DNA from: Rhodobacter capsulatus | Lineage (GTDB): Bacteria; Pseudomonadota; Alphaproteobacteria; Rhodobacterales; Rhodobacteraceae | NCBI RefSeq assembly: GCF_003254295.1 | Contig: NZ_QKZO01000014.1 | Location: 1-64,000, forward strand | Direction: 5' to 3' | DNA length: 64,000 bases | Shown: positions 61,016-64,000 of the stretch, piece by piece | Layout: each line of letters starts with the position of its first letter | Position numbering within the stretch: position 1 is the first letter of the stretch | Program-made: the position numbers and the translations under genes | The notes under the pieces: generated by a model | What the model was told of the DNA's origin: nothing | The model's input: only the letters and a program-made list of their open reading frames with translations | The model's database searches: none

Positions 61016-61040
61016 CGTTATGTAGTGATTCCATATAACG
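61016..61040. promoter_or_regulatory. Mo-box (MopA/MopB/ModE-type operator) of anfA
   Basis: A 25-bp inverted repeat: left arm CGTTATGTAG, centre TGATT, right arm CCATATAACG (8 of 10 positions symmetric). It matches the CGTTATAT-type arms of Mo-boxes. It lies 10-34 bp upstream of the anfA ATG, so molybdate-loaded MopA/MopB should block anfA when molybdenum is present, as established in R. capsulatus. Confidence 0.85.
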
Positions 61041-61197
61041 ACAGGCTGCGCCGCACGAGGACACCGATCCAAGGGCCGCGCCCGCATCTGTGCGGGAAGG
61101 CCGACAAGAACCCCGGACCTGCCCGTTATTCGGGCAAGCCTGCCCCGCCCGAAGGCGCTTTGAGAAGGTCGCCTCGCGGGGTTGCCCTTTGCAGAAG

Positions 61198-61213
61198 TCA
61201 ATCATATGATTGA
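61198..61213. promoter_or_regulatory. Perfect palindrome TCAATCATATGATTGA at the tetR start
   Basis: A 16-bp perfect palindrome ending three bases before the ATG of the TetR gene at 61217. The place of the ribosome-binding site is taken by the palindrome, which suggests a leaderless or autorepressed gene. Confidence 0.7.
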
Positions 61214-61216
61214 GTC

Positions 61217-61834
61217 ATGACCGGACAGACCTCCCCCCAGCCCTATCTGCGCCAGGAGACGCGACGCGAGATGATCGCGGCGGCGGCGCAAGCTCTGATC
61301 CTGGAAAAGGGGGCGGCGGCGCTGCGCACCCGCGATGTGGCGGCCCGCGTCGGCATCAACATCTCGACGTTGCATTTCCATGTCGCCACCAAATCCGGGC
61401 TGTTGCTTCTGGTGGCTGAAACGACGCGCGCGGCCTTTTGCGCGCTTTTGCCGCCCGCCCCCGACCCCGCCCGGCCCGCGCGGGATCAGCTGCGCGCCGA
61501 GGTGCAGGCCTATCACGACAGCCTGCGCGACCGCCCGGAACTGGCCGCCTGTTTCGCGCAGCTGGCGCAGATCGCCCCGTCAGAGCCCGAGATCGGCGCG
61601 CTGATCGCGGATTTCACCCGCGGCTGGTGCGCCCGCTACACCGAGATTCTCGGCCTTGGCCGTGCGCAGGGCGTCTTTCGCGCTGATCTTGCGCCGCTTC
61701 CGGCGGCGCTGATGATCACCGGGGCGCTGACCGCCTTCGGCCCGCGCGGCCCCGCGGGGCTGGCGCTGTTCTGGCCGGTTTTCACCGAAATCGAACGCGG
61801 GCTGCTGGCCCGCCCGGAAGGAGGCGAGAGATGA
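61217..61834 (+). CDS. TetR-family regulator
   Basis: A 205-residue regulator with an N-terminal HTH (REMIAAAAQALILEKGAAALRTRDVAARVGINISTLHFHVATKSGLL) in which HFH replaces the usual YYH/YHF of the recognition helix end. The C-terminal half (about 80-200) is a helical ligand domain ending ALTAFGPRGPAGLALFWPVFTEIE. Divergent from anfA and separated from it by 210 bp. The perfect palindrome at the start codon argues for autoregulation. The following DUF1992 gene overlaps by ATGA. Target and ligand are unknown. Confidence 0.85.
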   Translation: MTGQTSPQPYLRQETRREMIAAAAQALILEKGAAALRTRDVAARVGINISTLHFHVATKSGLLLLVAETTRAAFCALLPPAPDPARPARDQLRAEVQAYHDSLRDRPELAACFAQLAQIAPSEPEIGALIADFTRGWCARYTEILGLGRAQGVFRADLAPLPAALMITGALTAFGPRGPAGLALFWPVFTEIERGLLARPEGGER

Positions 61835-62151
61835 AGTTTTCCGACATGGCGGAGCGGCAGATCCTGAAGGCGCAGGCCGAGGGGCAGTTCGAAAACCTGC
61901 GCGGCGCGGGCAAGCCCTTGAACATGGACGACAATGCGGGCAGCTCTGATGCGGTGGGCTTTCGCATCATGGCCGAGGCGGGGGCGCTGCCGCGGGAAAT
62001 CGAGCTGCGCAAGGCGGTCGCGGCGCAGACCGAAAAGCTGCGCGCGGCCCCGACCGAAGAGGACCGCCGCCGCGAGGCCAGGGTTCTGGCCGATCTGCAG
62101 CTGCGCCTCGACATCGAGGCCGAGGCGCGGCGGCGGTTTTACGGCCGTTGA
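61831..62151 (+). CDS. DUF1992 (DnaJ-homologue subfamily C28) protein
   Basis: A 106-residue protein: MAERQILKAQAEGQFENLRGAGKPLNMDDN is the DUF1992 signature, followed by a charged helical region. There is no J domain. Function unknown. Coupled to the TetR gene by ATGA, so possibly its regulatory target. It overlaps the convergent DUF2087 gene by 13 bp. Confidence 0.88.
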   Translation: MKFSDMAERQILKAQAEGQFENLRGAGKPLNMDDNAGSSDAVGFRIMAEAGALPREIELRKAVAAQTEKLRAAPTEEDRRREARVLADLQLRLDIEAEARRRFYGR

Positions 62152-62702
62152 GGGCGGCTGCGCGATGCCAGTTCGCGGATCAGAAGCCGCGCCTCGGCGG
62201 GCGGGGCCTGTTCCAGCCGCAGGTAGGTCGACCCGCCCGGATCGCGGCGGAACAGACCCAGTCCGACCAGATCGCGCCGCAAGATCGCAGGATCGCCAAA
62301 AAGATGCAGCGCCTTGAGCCGGTCGCCGATCTCGCGTTCGGACATCGGCGTCGCCGCGGGCAGCCGCGCCCAAAGCGCCCAAAGGCACAGGATCTGCTGC
62401 GCCCGTTTCGAAGGCCAACGCGTCAGCCGCCCCTCGGCGTCGAAAGAGCCTGCCACCTTGGCGATGCGGCGCGGATCGACCGGCTCGGGCGGGGCCTCGG
62501 GCGACGGCGGCGCGGGGTCGGCAGCGGGCGCGGCGCCCACGCGCAGGTGCTGGAAGTTGCGAAACCCCGCCGCCCGCGCCAGCATGTTCAGCAGGCTCAG
62601 ATGCGAGGGGGGCTTGTCCGGGCGGACGGCCAGTTCTGCGCCAAGGGCGCGGGAAAACTGCGAAAGATCCGCGATGGCAAGCGGAATGGATTGTCTCGGC
62701 AT
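62139..62702 (-). CDS. DUF2087-domain protein
   Basis: A 187-residue protein. The N-terminal part (MPRQSIPLAIADLSQFSRALGAEL, PSHLSLLNMLARAAGFRNFQHLR) looks like a small helical domain, then a Pro/Ala linker, then DUF2087 (RIAKVAGSFDAEGRLTRWPSKRAQQILCLWALWARL, GLFRRDPGGSTYLRL). DUF2087 is often attached to ArsR- or MarR-type regulators, so a regulatory role is possible. ATG 62702 has AGGA seven bases upstream; the longer frame lacks a site. Confidence 0.8.
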   Translation of the reverse strand: MPRQSIPLAIADLSQFSRALGAELAVRPDKPPSHLSLLNMLARAAGFRNFQHLRVGAAPAADPAPPSPEAPPEPVDPRRIAKVAGSFDAEGRLTRWPSKRAQQILCLWALWARLPAATPMSEREIGDRLKALHLFGDPAILRRDLVGLGLFRRDPGGSTYLRLEQAPPAEARLLIRELASRSRPQRP

Positions 62703-62855
62703 GATCGTTCCTCGGGGGCCGTCGATCCATCGCTGGTCGCTGACTTGCGACAAGGCCCCGGGAAGCCGGGTCTGTCACGGGAAATCGGGCAGGTTTAGCT
62801 TCCCTTGCGGGACAGCGACGCCTCGGTGAACTGCTGACCGTGGATTGGGGGCACG

Positions 62856-63752
62856 TCAGCTCGGCTCCGCGCCGCCGCCCGCCAGATGCGCCAGAAAGGC
62901 CCTGGCCGCCACCGACAGATGCTTGCCGCGCGGATGGGCGACGTTCCAGACCCGCAGCAGCGGAAAGCCTTGCACATCAAGCACCACCAGCCGCCCGGTC
63001 TCGGCCTCCAGCGTGATCGTGTCCTGCGACAGGATCGCCAGACCCAGCCCCGCCGCCACCGCCGCCTTGATCGCCTCGTTCGAGCCAAGCTCCATCCGCA
63101 CCTGCGGCCGGATGCCGTTGTCGGCAAAGAACTTTTCCGCCGCAGCCCGGGTGCCCGACCCGGGCTCGCGCAGAATGAAGGGGGCATCGGCCAGCGCGGC
63201 AAAGGGCACCGCGGCCGCCCCCGCCAGCGGATGGCCCGGCGGCGCCAGCACGAGGATCGGGTTGCGCGCGATCGGACGGGCGACGACATCAAGCCCCTCG
63301 GGCGGCTGACCAAGGATGCACAGATCGTCCTCGTTCGCAGCCAGACGGGCAATCACCGTCTGCCGGTTGGTGACGGTCAGCGCCACCTCGATGCCGGGGT
63401 TTTCGGTGCAGAACGCCCCCAGAAGCCGCGGCAGGAAATATTGCGCCGTCGAGACGATCGCCAGCCGCAGCCGCCCCCGCCGCAGCCCCTGCAGATCGGC
63501 CAGCTGCATCTCCAGCCGCTCGATCCCCTCCAGCGTCTCGCGCGCGGTGGCCAGCACCGCCTGCCCCGCCTCGGTCAGGAAGAGCCGCTTGCCGATCCGG
63601 TCGAGCAGCACCGCGCCGAGCGCCTCTTCGAGCTGCTTGACCTGGGTGAAGACCGCGGGCTGGGTCAGGTGCAACTCCTCGGCGGCACGGGTGTAGCTGA
63701 CGTGCCGCGCCACCGCGGCAAAGACCTGCAACTGGCGCAACGTGCAACGCAT
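62856..63752 (-). CDS. cbbR: LysR-type regulator CbbR of the form I RuBisCO operon
   Basis: A 298-residue LysR-type regulator. The HTH is LRQLQVFAAVARHVSYTRAAEELHLTQPAVFTQVKQLEEALGAVLL, typical of CbbR with QVKQLE. The effector domain (about 90-290) holds LRLAIVSTAQYFLPRLLGAF, also characteristic of CbbR. It is divergent from cbbL with a 110-bp gap, the standard arrangement, and should activate the Calvin cycle genes in response to metabolites such as RuBP. Confidence 0.93.
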   Translation of the reverse strand: MRCTLRQLQVFAAVARHVSYTRAAEELHLTQPAVFTQVKQLEEALGAVLLDRIGKRLFLTEAGQAVLATARETLEGIERLEMQLADLQGLRRGRLRLAIVSTAQYFLPRLLGAFCTENPGIEVALTVTNRQTVIARLAANEDDLCILGQPPEGLDVVARPIARNPILVLAPPGHPLAGAAAVPFAALADAPFILREPGSGTRAAAEKFFADNGIRPQVRMELGSNEAIKAAVAAGLGLAILSQDTITLEAETGRLVVLDVQGFPLLRVWNVAHPRGKHLSVAARAFLAHLAGGGAEPS

Positions 63753-63772
63753 GATAATCTTTTCCCTATTCT

Positions 63773-63805
63773 GTGACTAAAAACTATTCAGTTTTGTAAA
63801 GTCAC
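63773..63805. promoter_or_regulatory. CbbR-binding inverted repeat region
   Basis: GTGACT (63773-63778) and AGTCAC (63800-63805) form outer arms, and AAACT / AGTTT inner arms surround an AT-rich centre. Within it are TNA-N7-TNA-like half sites. The region is AT-rich against a GC-rich background and lies midway between cbbR and cbbL. Confidence 0.6.
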
Positions 63806-63862
63806 GCAAGGCCGCATAGTCCCCCCAAGCCCCGCAGAAACGGGCCAGTCAACGAGGGAACC

Positions 63863-64000
63863 ATGGCAGCCAAGACCTATGACGCCGGTGTCAAAGACTA
63901 CCGCTCAATCTATTGGGAACCGCAATATCAGGTGAAGGACAGCGACATTCTGGCCGTCTTCAAGGTGGTGCCGCAGCCGGGCGTCAGCCGCGAGGAAGCC
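63863..64000 (+). CDS. cbbL: RuBisCO large subunit, form I (5' part, truncated by window end)
   Basis: The first 46 codons are present. [46 protein letters not shown] is diagnostic of red-type form I RuBisCO large subunits (form IC). The frame is open at the window end. GAGGGA precedes the ATG. The rest of the cbbLS operon must lie beyond 64000. Confidence 0.95.
   Translation, partial: MAAKTYDAGVKDYRSIYWEPQYQVKDSDILAVFKVVPQPGVSREEA

Overview
The window is GC-rich, with short intergenic gaps and many ATGA/GTGA gene overlaps. It looks like a chromosomal piece of a purple non-sulfur alphaproteobacterium, most probably Rhodobacter capsulatus. The reasons are a complete iron-only nitrogenase operon (anfH-D-G-K followed by anfO, anfR and anf3) with its own activator anfA and a molybdenum-type operator, next to cbbR and the start of cbbL (form I RuBisCO). 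The species call comes from recognising these genes, not from a database search.

Left end (1-7.8 kb): the tail of a phage-like/lectin-like protein, then a 2281-residue protein made almost only of 8-residue repeats. I could parse it as 284 consecutive octads with no register slip, organised into modules of 17 octads (136 aa, 408 bp). 7.8-13.9 kb: a minus-strand operon with a polar amino acid ABC transporter, an enolase-superfamily racemase-like enzyme and a GNAT acyltransferase, beside an RpiR-type regulator. 13.9-18.9 kb: moeA, a CHASE4-type histidine kinase and a REC-GGDEF-EAL response regulator. 19-30.4 kb: two export systems. One is a HlyD / fused RbbA-type ABC / ABC-2 permease set. The other is an RND pump (inner-membrane pump, adaptor, outer-membrane lipoprotein) with a divergent TetR regulator and an AcrR-like operator.

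30.3-40.2 kb: UPF0178 protein, a NikR-like regulator that lacks all four nickel ligands, three small unknown proteins, a cold-shock protein, a lipoprotein, Kup potassium uptake, a TerC protein, a membrane alpha/beta hydrolase, and MntR/MntH with a clear MntR operator. 40.2-50 kb: a hydroxypyruvate-isomerase-like protein, DUF1285, a MoxR-DUF58-DUF4159-VWA-like four-gene operon, an M20 amidohydrolase and DUF1489. 50.1-52.4 kb: B12-dependent ribonucleotide reductase nrdJ behind a pair of NrdR-type boxes.

Right end (52.4-64 kb): a short degraded region, then the Fe-nitrogenase island. anfA lies directly downstream of a Mo-box. AnfA would act with sigma-54 on anfH through two TTAC-N6-GTAA dyads about 120-150 bp upstream of the start site. 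Hairpins after anfH and after anfK probably set the ratio of gene products. The window closes with a TetR gene overlapped by its own operator, DUF1992, a DUF2087 protein, cbbR and the first 46 codons of cbbL.
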